From assembly GCA_003480165.1 (NCBI GenBank), contig QUIQ01000003.1:1-64000 (forward strand): DNA of 64,000 nt. Reading direction: 5' to 3'. The notes under the pieces were generated by a model that made no database searches, had not been told where the DNA came from, and saw only the letters and a list, made by a program, of their open reading frames with translations. Shown piece by piece: positions 22,699 through 30,528 of this stretch (position 1 is its first letter; the number at the start of each line of letters is the position of its first letter). The stretch comes from Firmicutes bacterium AM41-11 (lineage in GTDB: Bacteria > Bacillota_I > Bacilli_A > Erysipelotrichales > Erysipelotrichaceae). Made by a program: the position numbers and the translations under genes.

Positions 22699-25347
22699 AT
22701 GAATGTCAAAAACAGAAAATGTATTCGGAAGCTCAGCTTAAAATCTCTTTATGCGAACCGTCGCCGCAATCTGATCGCCATTTTTGCCATTGCGCTGACA
22801 ACGCTGCTATTTACGTCCATGTTCACCATTGTCTTGTCGTTGAACGCCAGTTATGAAACCTACCAGTTTCGGCAGGTAGGCGGCTATGCACACGGTACCT
22901 TTAAAGATGTTTCCCCCGAGCAGGCGGAACGTATCGCTGCCCACCCAAAGGTGAAGGCTGCGGGGGCACGGAAGGTAATCGGTATCACTGCGGAGGGGGT
23001 CTTTGCCAAAGTACCGGCAGAGATCAGCTACATGGATGCCAACTGCACTAAATGGAGCTATGCCACCCCTACTACTGGACGGATGCCCGAAAGCGGCAAA
23101 GAGGTAGCCATGGATACGGCAGCGTTGCAGCTGCTTGGCGTAACGCCGGAGCTGGGCGCCGAGGTCACGGTTTCCTATTCCATTACGGACAAGGATCAAA
23201 CTGCCTTTACTGTAACAGATACCTTTACGCTGGTAGGCTATTGGGACTATGATGAACTAATGCCTGTTCATTACATCAACATCAGCCGTGATTACGCAAA
23301 TGACATCGAAGCGCAGGCAGTAAAAACAGGTTTACAGCCTTTCCGCACCGATTTGAATGTCATGCTGGCCTCCGGCACAAACATTCAAGGGCAGATGGAG
23401 CAGGTGGATACCGATCTTGGCTACACATGGGACAGCTATACCGATCCCAACAGCGTCCGAATCGGCGTCAACTGGGGATATACCTCATCCCAGCTGGAGT
23501 CGAAGCTTGATCCGGAACTTGTGATCGCCATAGCAGCTTTTTTGCTGCTGGTGATTTTCACTGGGTATCTTATCATCTATAACATTTTCCAGATCTCTGT
23601 TGCGGGGGATATCCGGTTTTACGGACTTCTGAAAACCATTGGCACAACGCCCCGGCAGCTCAAACGTATCATTCGCCAGCAGTCACTTCTGCTTTGTCTG
23701 ATCGGCATTCCAGCGGGGCTGCTGCTGGGCTACGGCATCGGCGCTGTTCTGGTACCTGTTGTCTTGCGCTCCACCCAGTTGGGGGTGGGCATCACTACCA
23801 TCAGCACCTCGCCTGTGATCTTTGTTGGCTCCGTGCTGTTTGCTCTGCTGACAGTGCTCTTGTCCTGCTCCAAGCCCGGAAAAATGGCAGCCAAGGTTTC
23901 TCCGGTGGAGGCTACCAAATATACGGATGCGATGCAGACGAAGAAAAAACGGCGCAGTACCCGGGGAGCGAAGCTCCATCAGATGGCCTTTGCCAATCTG
24001 GGACGAAACAAGAAAAAGACGGTGCTGGTGGTGGTGTCTCTGGCACTGTCGGTGACACTGTTCAATGCGCTGTGTGCCTTTGTGGGCGGCTTCAGCATGA
24101 AGAAGTATGTATCCACCAAGACCTGCGCCGATTTTATCGTCAGCACGCCCGACTATTTTCGTTATAACTCGAGTGCAGATGAATTTATCACCCAGGAGCA
24201 AATAGAGGATATCTCCGCAAACACAAAGGCCAGTCTTTCCGGCACGGGATATGCTGTGCGAAAACCCAAATATCTGTGGATGGCGGAGGATGCTCTGCGG
24301 CAGGACTATGCAAGGTACGAAAGCGCCGAGCAGTTGGACAGCCATATGAGCCGTCTGGAGCACCGGGGCAATATGGTGATGGGAGATACCAGAATCGAGG
24401 CTCTGGATAACAGTCTATTTGACAAGCTGCAAGTGCTCGACGGAGATATTTCTCCTATGCTGGAGCCGGACAATAACGCCATTGCCATTGCGGTTTCTTT
24501 GGATGATTACGGTAATCTGCCCAATCTTGAATACTACCCCAAGGTGGGAGACACGATCACCGCTACCTATGCGGATGATGTGAAATATATCGACAGCCGC
24601 ACCGGAGAACTCCGCACCGAAGATTCACCGGAGGAGTACATTCAGAAAAAACTGTATGGAGCCAGAGATGTAGAGTACACGGTCTGCGCCTTGGTAAATC
24701 TTCCGAATTCCATGAGTTATCGTTATAGCGGCGTTGGCTATGATGCAGTTTTGTCTGTGGATACCGCACAGCGGGACAGCGGTGGTGCAGCCATTCCGAT
24801 GCTCTACCTGTTCGACACAGCGGACGACGCTGACGAGGCCGAAGCAGAGCAATATCTATCGAAGCTCACTGCCGGTGAGTTTTCGCCCTTGATGTATGAA
24901 AGCAAGGCCACGGCTCGCTCTGAATTTGCTCAGTACCGGCAGATGTTCCTTCTGATAGGTGGTACCCTCTGTGCTATCATCGGGCTGGTGGGACTCTTAA
25001 ATTTCTTCAACGCCATGATGACCAGTATTCTTTCCCGCCGCCGTGAATTTGCTGTGCTTCAGGCTGTAGGAATGACGAACCGGCAGCTCAAAACCATGCT
25101 GATCTACGAGGGATTGTTTTACGCAATGTCCTCCGTAGCGGTGGCTTTTATTCTGTCGCTGGCGGTGGGACCTCTTGCAGGAAAAATGCTGGACAGTATG
25201 TTCTGGTTCTTTGAGTATCGATTCACCATTCTGCCTGTCCTGCTGACAATTCCGGTATTTCTTCTGCTGGGGTGGCTGATTCCTTGCATGATGTATAACA
25301 ACGCAGCGAAATGCAGCGTTGTAGAGCAATTAAGGGATGCTCAATAA
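22699..25347 (+). CDS. FtsX-like ABC transporter permease
   Basis: An 882-residue permease. A first helix (~25-47: NLIAIFAIALTTLLFTSMFT) is followed by a large extracellular domain, then an FtsX block of three helices (~270-400), a second extracellular part (~450-740) and a C-terminal FtsX block (~745-875). Two full FtsX units make it longer than BceB (~650). A GTG nine bases upstream is in frame, but GGGAGG is correctly placed for the ATG at 22699. Together with the kinase and regulator it forms a sensing-export module, clearly GC-rich and probably acquired. Confidence 0.92.
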   Translation: MNVKNRKCIRKLSLKSLYANRRRNLIAIFAIALTTLLFTSMFTIVLSLNASYETYQFRQVGGYAHGTFKDVSPEQAERIAAHPKVKAAGARKVIGITAEGVFAKVPAEISYMDANCTKWSYATPTTGRMPESGKEVAMDTAALQLLGVTPELGAEVTVSYSITDKDQTAFTVTDTFTLVGYWDYDELMPVHYINISRDYANDIEAQAVKTGLQPFRTDLNVMLASGTNIQGQMEQVDTDLGYTWDSYTDPNSVRIGVNWGYTSSQLESKLDPELVIAIAAFLLLVIFTGYLIIYNIFQISVAGDIRFYGLLKTIGTTPRQLKRIIRQQSLLLCLIGIPAGLLLGYGIGAVLVPVVLRSTQLGVGITTISTSPVIFVGSVLFALLTVLLSCSKPGKMAAKVSPVEATKYTDAMQTKKKRRSTRGAKLHQMAFANLGRNKKKTVLVVVSLALSVTLFNALCAFVGGFSMKKYVSTKTCADFIVSTPDYFRYNSSADEFITQEQIEDISANTKASLSGTGYAVRKPKYLWMAEDALRQDYARYESAEQLDSHMSRLEHRGNMVMGDTRIEALDNSLFDKLQVLDGDISPMLEPDNNAIAIAVSLDDYGNLPNLEYYPKVGDTITATYADDVKYIDSRTGELRTEDSPEEYIQKKLYGARDVEYTVCALVNLPNSMSYRYSGVGYDAVLSVDTAQRDSGGAAIPMLYLFDTADDADEAEAEQYLSKLTAGEFSPLMYESKATARSEFAQYRQMFLLIGGTLCAIIGLVGLLNFFNAMMTSILSRRREFAVLQAVGMTNRQLKTMLIYEGLFYAMSSVAVAFILSLAVGPLAGKMLDSMFWFFEYRFTILPVLLTIPVFLLLGWLIPCMMYNNAAKCSVVEQLRDAQ

Positions 25348-25356
25348 CTGTTAAGC

Positions 25357-25398
25357 AAAAAACGGCCCTCTGCCAAGGAAAAGGCAGAGGGCTGAGTT
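25357..25398. terminator. Bidirectional terminator after the permease gene
   Basis: GCCCTCTGCC (25365-25374) and GGCAGAGGGC (25383-25392) make a perfect 10-bp stem; AAAAAA precedes and TTTT follows shortly. It ends both the permease transcript and the converging small gene. Confidence 0.85.
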
Positions 25399-25644
25399 TT
25401 AATCTAAGGGTTTACATTCAGTTACAGTTTTTAGATAAATTTCGGGATCACCGTTCAAAACAAGGTCTGCATATCCAATCGGGTCATTGTAGATTAGATA
25501 GTTCAGCTCTGACCGCTGATACATATTGTCAGCAACCTCATTCTCCACGGCGATGGTATCAATGGCAATCATGCTGCCATCTAAGAATTTCAGTTCCACA
25601 CAAGCGGTATCCATGTTAAACTCACAAGAAATCAATCTATCCAT
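25399..25644 (-). CDS. Small conserved protein, DUF6061-like
   Basis: An 81-residue protein beginning MDRLISCEFNMDTACVELKF, with DGSMIAIDTIAVENEVADN and LIYNDPIGYADLVLNGD. I recall this pattern from small proteins of mobile elements in gut Clostridia (DUF6061). Function unknown. GGAGG precedes the start. It sits between the GC-rich transport module and the rlmD fragment, so it probably belongs to the same imported DNA. Confidence 0.65.
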   Translation of the reverse strand: MDRLISCEFNMDTACVELKFLDGSMIAIDTIAVENEVADNMYQRSELNYLIYNDPIGYADLVLNGDPEIYLKTVTECKPLD

Positions 25645-25668
25645 AAGAAACCTCCATTTTGCGGGATG

Positions 25669-26034
25669 TTAGATCATCCCAAAATATTTGAATGCTTCTC
25701 GGATTGCTTTCTCTTTTTCCGGCGGACACATGGGCTGTCTGGAATCCTCGGACTTCGGCAAATTGTAATTCTTGCCAACTTCAATCCCACATTTCCTCTT
25801 AATCTGTGAGATATAAAGATTGGATACCTTTAACCCGCTATGCTCCAGCACATAGTCTTTGATCTGGGTGTAGGTTGCCCCATCCTGAAATTCGGACATA
25901 TCCATATCTTCCAAAGAGAACTCAACCCGAATCTTTTTCGAGTCGACCTCGCCCTTGGAAAGCAAGACAACCGTCTCAACATGCCCCGAGACACCACTAT
26001 TGATGTCCTGCGTTAATGGGACCTTGTCATTCAT
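25669..26034 (-). pseudogene. Foreign 3' fragment of rlmD/rumA (RNA methyltransferase)
   Basis: From about 25983 the minus strand reads HVETVVLLSKGEVDSKK, the conserved end of RlmD-type methyltransferases, then a ~100-residue extension (ATYTQIKDYVLEHSGLKVSN, LYISQIKRKCGIEVG, MCPPEKEKAIREAFKYF) common in clostridial RlmD proteins. The catalytic part is absent. A complete rlmD whose end reads HVETVVLLSREKQ lies at 30529, so the intervening 4.6 kb sits between two rlmD 3' ends. DNA at the junction reads CATGTTGAGACGGT here and CATGTGGAGACGGT there. The fragment may be translated from ATG 26034. Confidence 0.75.
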
Positions 26035-26056
26035 TTTTGACGTTAATGGAAACATC

Positions 26057-26566
26057 TCATTTACTCCAAATCTTGTGAGCATCAAAATCCTGCTTATTAG
26101 CCCAGCCGTTGTAGAACTGCTCTGCCATATCGCAGAGACGTTCGCATAAATAATCAATTGCGATACAGGTAATCACCTTTACTGTTCCATCCGGCTGTGT
26201 TTTTTTAATATATGTGTATCCAGGTTTATAATCCTGATCGTCAGGTTTTAATAATTCGAAACTATCCACAAGTACTTTTAACTTCGGATTAATAACTTCT
26301 GTATTACCATTATGCAAAACCTTACATCTTAGTGAGTAGCACATCTCGCCATCAAAAGTCTGAGTCTCAAATCCTGCCATCGGAAAATGGAAGTCATCAT
26401 ATTCAGCATGTGAGTTGAACCAATTAATATAGAGAGTTCTATTCCCATCCATTACAGCATTCTCTACCTGAGAACAGATATCCGGCAATGTTAAAGATAA
26501 TGCCAGTGCTGCAGGATAACAATCCTTATCTAAGGCTTTTCGTATTTCCTGAATACTATCTATCAT
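26057..26566 (-). CDS. Hypothetical protein, last gene of the unknown island operon
   Basis: A 169-residue soluble protein, acidic, with no signal peptide or membrane helix. Features seen: an N-terminal helix (EIRKALDKDCYPAALALSLT), NRTLYINWFNSHAEYDDF, a central strand-rich part (MCYSLRCKVLHNGNTEVINP) and a C-terminal helix ending in KIWSK. TAGGAG precedes the start. It lies 20 bp after the gene upstream, in one direction with five others. I do not recognise a family. Confidence 0.7.
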   Translation of the reverse strand: MIDSIQEIRKALDKDCYPAALALSLTLPDICSQVENAVMDGNRTLYINWFNSHAEYDDFHFPMAGFETQTFDGEMCYSLRCKVLHNGNTEVINPKLKVLVDSFELLKPDDQDYKPGYTYIKKTQPDGTVKVITCIAIDYLCERLCDMAEQFYNGWANKQDFDAHKIWSK

Positions 26567-26586
26567 TTTATTCTCCTAACTTGTCA

Positions 26587-27183
26587 TCAATCTAGTCTTA
26601 TCGCAATTCGATGCTTTACTTTTTCTTCATAATAATCTGCATGTGCTACTTCCTCTTGTTTCCTTACTTCTTCACGCTGCTGCTTATTACCAACATATTC
26701 TGGATATGCAGACAGCGCCCTTTCAACTGAAGCAAGAATAGCACTAACTCTTACAGTCTTAAGTGCGCTTTTGTGTTCCTTGCAAATATACGCTGCATTT
26801 CCAGTTAACTTAGAACTGGCCTTTACAACATGCAGTTGCTCTTCCGTTTCTTCTAATTCAGCTTCTGTGAAATGCTGGATCAACCAACCAGTAAAGTCCC
26901 AATTAGGATTTGCTGAAGATCCGTATGTAGCAGTTTCACTTGGACCGTCATACTCTGGATAGTCTTTAGGAAGCAGAAAATATTCGCTCCAACATCCATC
27001 AGAAGTCAGCATTCTGTAATGGTTCACTTCTTCAACTTTATAGTTTTTCTTACAGTCTTCACACTCAATAACAACCGGGCCATCTTTAAATCTGTTCCAG
27101 TCATCACCATAATGCTTCTGTGTGATATATCCCTTACCACAAGGACAGACCGTTTGAGATGTACTCATTTCTTCCCAGCTCAT
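26587..27183 (-). CDS. Hypothetical protein with N-terminal zinc ribbon
   Basis: A 198-residue protein. CPCGKGYI near residue 13 and CEDCKK near residue 42 form a probable treble-clef or zinc-ribbon site; the rest has an aromatic, acidic middle (WDFTGWLIQHFTEAELEETE) and a charged helical C-terminus. Its start overlaps the stop of the preceding gene as ATGA, with GGAGGAGCAG in front, so the two are translationally coupled. No family recognised; binding to nucleic acid or protein is only a guess. Confidence 0.7.
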   Translation of the reverse strand: MSWEEMSTSQTVCPCGKGYITQKHYGDDWNRFKDGPVVIECEDCKKNYKVEEVNHYRMLTSDGCWSEYFLLPKDYPEYDGPSETATYGSSANPNWDFTGWLIQHFTEAELEETEEQLHVVKASSKLTGNAAYICKEHKSALKTVRVSAILASVERALSAYPEYVGNKQQREEVRKQEEVAHADYYEEKVKHRIAIRLD

Positions 27184-27803
27184 TTCTGCTCCTCCTGCAT
27201 TTTTTTCTTTCCATAGTTTTTAGGAAAATACGCCTTCCCAAGTTGCCACATATATTTATCTATTTCTTTCAAGTTATACTGATCTAAACCATAAAATGAT
27301 CTGAAGTCAATTAGCGTGCCCTTGAATTTTTCATAATCTTTAAGCTCTGGAGTTTTAAACTTTGCGAAGCCATCTCTATCCCTGAAGTAACACAAAACCT
27401 TTTCTACGTAGCTATCATAAATAGGATACTCAAGAGGTTTATGGTGACTGCAATACTTTGTAGAGAATGAATAGAATTTCTTCTCCACTCCGTTGATTGT
27501 TACTTTCTGCAAATCTGAAACAAGGGTCACATCTCCTGACTCCAGACGAGCATCTATGTCCAATGACAAGATATGCTTTGCAACAGGATAAACAGAGAAG
27601 ATATTCGTGCTGTAGAAATCATTAAGTGCCGCAACCTTTAATAGAATATCCGACATCTCTACATTCTCAGGGCAAAGCTGGAAAAAGAGTTTATCCAGTG
27701 CATCTTCCTGCAGATGATAGTTTTCAAGTTCATCCCAGGCCCGCAGATAAAACCCTACCTGTTCAGAGGACGGATTCGGCACGTTTATTTTTACAGACCG
27801 CAT
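27180..27803 (-). CDS. Hypothetical protein of unknown island operon
   Basis: A 207-residue soluble protein. Conserved-looking segments are LNDFYSTNIFSVYPVAKHIL, FYSFSTKYCSHHKPLEYPIY and DSYVEKVLCYFRDRDGF. The helix-rich pattern with a KYCSHHxP...PIYDSYV core looks like a helical DNA-glycosylase-type or other enzymatic fold, but I cannot name a family and list this only as an impression. AGGAGG precedes the start. It overlaps the zinc-ribbon gene by 4 bp and lies 18 bp after the small membrane protein gene. Confidence 0.7.
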   Translation of the reverse strand: MRSVKINVPNPSSEQVGFYLRAWDELENYHLQEDALDKLFFQLCPENVEMSDILLKVAALNDFYSTNIFSVYPVAKHILSLDIDARLESGDVTLVSDLQKVTINGVEKKFYSFSTKYCSHHKPLEYPIYDSYVEKVLCYFRDRDGFAKFKTPELKDYEKFKGTLIDFRSFYGLDQYNLKEIDKYMWQLGKAYFPKNYGKKKMQEEQK

Positions 27804-27821
27804 CTCTCTATTCCTCCTTCA

Positions 27822-28034
27822 CTATTTCTTTGGGTTAATCTTTCCACCTGTAACTACTACAACAGCAACACTTGCAACAGTCGCAGCTCCAGCTCCTAGT
27901 CCCTTCAGGACATTCTTTGCCGTTTCAGCATGCTTATTTCTACATGCCTCACAATACTTATGCTTGTAACCAGCCGGCAGTACCTTCTGGCACTCCTTGT
28001 TTTTGCAAACTCGAATTTCTGCTTCCTTACTCAT
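27822..28034 (-). CDS. Small zinc-finger protein with one hydrophobic helix
   Basis: A 70-residue protein. The N-terminal half has CKNKECQKVL...YKHKYCEACRNKH, a four-cysteine zinc site; the C-terminal half GLGAGAATVASVAVVVVTGG is a Gly/Ala/Val helix long enough to span or insert in a membrane. CGGAGG precedes the start. The combination of zinc knuckle and hydrophobic tail suggests a membrane-anchored adaptor (inference). No named family. Confidence 0.65.
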   Translation of the reverse strand: MSKEAEIRVCKNKECQKVLPAGYKHKYCEACRNKHAETAKNVLKGLGAGAATVASVAVVVVTGGKINPKK

Positions 28035-28060
28035 TTTCTTTTCCTCCGACCAGTTTTATT

Positions 28061-29053
28061 TTAAATCTGCTTTGGTTCTGGTACATACGGAAGTGCCTGA
28101 ACCTTCTTACTAATATCCGGTAATGTCTTTGACCAATAATTTTCAGGTGCTGGATCAATCAGATCAAGACGCTCTACCAATCCCGGAACAGATACATAGG
28201 TATCTTCGATAAAGCTTGAATAATATGTCAGGCTCTTTCTTGCTGCCTCATGCTCACCAAGCTCCTGGTATGCCATCGCTTCCGCAAAAGACACCATATT
28301 GACTGCACACAAACTTTCACGGATCTCACTCATTCTGCCATTAATCTTATCGGTAGAAGCTCCTGATAAGATCTTCTGGAAGAAGTTTTCTGGCTGACTC
28401 GTGATGAACTCAACATTTGTCTTCTGACTCAGCATGAGAAGATTTCTGCTATCTTCTGCTGAGGACGCAAGTTGCATAAGTGCCATTGACTTTAGTTCCG
28501 GATTCTTTATTTCCATTGCCTGAAGTAGCTTCTGCTGACAACTATAAGCCGTTGCCAAGCGATCATACTCCTGACCCATTCTTACTTCTTCAACCGCTAG
28601 CTGAACCGCCTGTATCTGCTCAGCAATCTGCGCCATTTGCATTTGAACAGAAAAACTTGTCATTGCCTGAGTCATTTCCGGAGCCATCTGTACTGATTTC
28701 AATGGAATAGTCGTCACAATCTTTTTAGTCTCAGGATTGATCAGATTCGCCATAAGAGATCCGTCTTTCTTGGTCATCAGCTTCAGTGCACCTTTGGCAA
28801 TCTGCTGCTTCTGCTCATCCGTCAGTACAGCTTGTAACGTAACATCCGGTATCGCGGCCTTAACTGCGTTAATGAATGTCGGTGCAGTATAAAGAGCCTT
28901 TTCAATTTTTGAGAAGGCAGTCTTCGCTTCCTTAAGCAACGGTTTTGCTACTTCGGGCACCTGTTCAAAATGTTCACTTAATTCCTCTTTATATTCAGAG
29001 GCATCAATTACTTCCACGTCTTCAGGTGGAATAACAATTGTATCTTCATCCAT
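28061..29053 (-). CDS. Hypothetical helical protein, largest of the island operon
   Basis: A 330-residue, mostly helical protein. An acidic N-terminus (IVIPPEDVEVIDASEYKEEL) is followed by a long helix-rich centre with amphipathic stretches (AEQIQAVQLAVEEVRMGQEY) suggestive of coiled coil, then a TPR-like region (SFAEAMAYQELGEHEAARKSL). No catalytic motif seen. I start at ATG 29053, since AAAGGA lies nine bases upstream; a GTG at 29071 is the other option. No family recognised. Confidence 0.7.
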   Translation of the reverse strand: MDEDTIVIPPEDVEVIDASEYKEELSEHFEQVPEVAKPLLKEAKTAFSKIEKALYTAPTFINAVKAAIPDVTLQAVLTDEQKQQIAKGALKLMTKKDGSLMANLINPETKKIVTTIPLKSVQMAPEMTQAMTSFSVQMQMAQIAEQIQAVQLAVEEVRMGQEYDRLATAYSCQQKLLQAMEIKNPELKSMALMQLASSAEDSRNLLMLSQKTNVEFITSQPENFFQKILSGASTDKINGRMSEIRESLCAVNMVSFAEAMAYQELGEHEAARKSLTYYSSFIEDTYVSVPGLVERLDLIDPAPENYWSKTLPDISKKVQALPYVPEPKQI

Positions 29054-29107
29054 GTCAAATAATCCTTTCACGATATTTCTATTATGGAGAATGTAATTCT
29101 TGCGAAT

Positions 29108-29314
29108 CTACCTCTTTATGTAAGAAATCTCGATATCATAGCCGAGCTGTTCCATCATCTGGACAAACGTCTTATTTACGATCTTTTCGGGACTCTTGAT
29201 AAGACGATTCACGTATGACGGAGATGTGCCAACCTTCTCAGCGAGTTCTGCCTGAGTGGTCTGTTCTTCTACGCACTTAACTTTTACATCTATCTCAATA
29301 TTATTTCTAAGCAT
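29108..29314 (-). CDS. Xre-type HTH regulator, first gene of the island operon
   Basis: A 68-residue protein, essentially a single helix-turn-helix: QTTQAELAEKVGTSPSYVNRLIKSP, close to the Cro/C1 pattern. The remaining residues (NKTFVQMMEQLGYDIEISYI) resemble the end of small Xre regulators of mobile elements. It is the first gene after the operon promoter and probably controls it. Such a regulator heading unknown cargo genes is common in defence or toxin cassettes. Confidence 0.8.
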   Translation of the reverse strand: MLRNNIEIDVKVKCVEEQTTQAELAEKVGTSPSYVNRLIKSPEKIVNKTFVQMMEQLGYDIEISYIKR

Positions 29315-29367
29315 CTAACTCACCGTAGCACTTTCTGTACAACTAGATTTCACTATCAGTTCAATTT

Positions 29368-29396
29368 ATTATACCACACGAATGTGAACATTTCAT
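29368..29396 (-). promoter_or_regulatory. Promoter of the unknown six-gene operon
   Basis: On the minus strand ATGAAA (29396-29391), 17 bp, then TGGTATAAT (hexamer 29373-29368), a consensus extended -10. The 5' leader to the HTH gene is about 48 bases. Confidence 0.7.
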
Positions 29397-29407
29397 CATG
29401 GTACAAC

Positions 29408-29439
29408 AAAAAAAGACAGCCGGATCATTTCCGACTGCC
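29408..29439 (-). terminator. Terminator upstream of the island operon promoter
   Basis: On the minus strand GGCAGTCGG and CCGGCTGTC pair over a 7-base loop with one mismatch and are followed by TTTTTTT. It ends a minus-strand gene fragment that reads IPYISFESVAPLVVEFKSGL and stops at 29453-29455, an unrecognised remnant. Confidence 0.75.
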
Positions 29440-29611
29440 TCGCTTGCTTTGATTATGCTTCCACTTCGATCTGAAGACCTGACTTAAACTCGACCACCAG
29501 CGGAGCCACCGACTCGAAGGAGATGTACGGTATTCCTCTTATGAAACGTGTGTTGAAGTTTTTAACAAACTCCTAAATAAGATTGCAAATCTTTCTACCG
29601 AAGACTTTAAC

Positions 29612-30316
29612 ATGTTAAAAGAGTTCTTTAACAATACTGTAGTCCCTTACGAAATGCCTGTGGATTACATTGATCGCTTCGCTTCTCCAATACATACGGC
29701 TCAAAATGTGGATTTGTTTCTTAACGATGAGATTAAAGACTGCATCACAATGCGTAGATTTATACGCGATACCCGTAGAAATCCCGCAAGCAAAGTGTTC
29801 CAAACCATCCTGGCTGATAAGATCAAGGTAAAAACCTACTTAACTGACCGTGCACTTACCGGTGATTATAAAACAAATCGAGAAAAGCGCTGGGAAGCAC
29901 ATCCTAACTCAGTACAATATGCACTCAGACGAAGTTGCATGAAAATCGAAACCAAGTTGCTCCTACAAATCGCTACATTCGAAGGCTGCGATATCGGATT
30001 AGTACATAACTTACAGCATGATGGGCTCTTATCTGATCCCTTCGAATACTGTAAGTGCCCTATTACAGGAGATAATATTCAGTATAACGAATTTGCTGAT
30101 GATGCTTTACATCCTACTCACGGAAAATCCAAATTTCAAGTAGGACATCTAAACCCATTAAAAGCATCTGACACCGATGGTGCTAATGGTCATACCGCTG
30201 ACAACATTAGTTGGATTTCCGAAAATGGGAATCGTATACAAGGCAGTTTATCAATAGATGAAGTAAACGCTCTCCTAAAGCGTATTTATCAAAACAGACC
30301 CGAATTACACGATTGA
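29612..30316 (+). CDS. HNH-type restriction endonuclease-like protein, N-terminally truncated
   Basis: A 234-residue product from ATG 29612; the frame is open back to a TGA at 29480 without a convincing start or ribosome site, so the N-terminus is probably lost. The C-terminal third has CPITGDNI, FQVGHLNPLKAS and NGHTADNISWISENGNRIQG, an HNH/treble-clef nuclease arrangement seen in type II restriction enzymes. No methyltransferase is adjacent. A minus-strand remnant overlaps the truncated 5' end, marking a recombination junction. Activity is doubtful. Confidence 0.6.
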   Translation: MLKEFFNNTVVPYEMPVDYIDRFASPIHTAQNVDLFLNDEIKDCITMRRFIRDTRRNPASKVFQTILADKIKVKTYLTDRALTGDYKTNREKRWEAHPNSVQYALRRSCMKIETKLLLQIATFEGCDIGLVHNLQHDGLLSDPFEYCKCPITGDNIQYNEFADDALHPTHGKSKFQVGHLNPLKASDTDGANGHTADNISWISENGNRIQGSLSIDEVNALLKRIYQNRPELHD

Positions 30317-30324
30317 TTCTCGAA

Positions 30325-30358
30325 CGAGGCAGGAATACATAACTGCCTCGGTTTTTTT
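30325..30358 (+). terminator. Terminator of the HNH gene
   Basis: CGAGGCAG (30325-30332) and CTGCCTCG (30343-30350) form a perfect 8-bp stem followed by a run of T residues. Confidence 0.9.
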
Positions 30359-30450
30359 TACAATAGTTCCGTAGTCCCACACCCTTAAAACAGTAGTTAT
30401 TCAGTCTCGCCCAGATAATTTTAGTGGTCAGAACTATTTTCAACAACACA

Positions 30451-30501
30451 AAAATGGGATTCCGACAGACCACCCCATTCAGGACAATCTATCGGAATCC
30501 C
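30451..30501 (-). terminator. Terminator of rlmD
   Basis: On the minus strand GGGATTCCGATAGA and TCTGTCGGAATCCC pair with one wobble or mismatch and ATTTTTG follows. It lies 28 bp beyond the rlmD stop. Confidence 0.7.
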
Positions 30502-30528
30502 TTTAATTTTAGGCCGTTTCAGACCGTT

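Noticed and set aside
23683..24363. 226-codon frame antisense to the FtsX permease
   Set aside because: GC-rich shadow frame; the sense strand has clear permease homology and a ribosome site.
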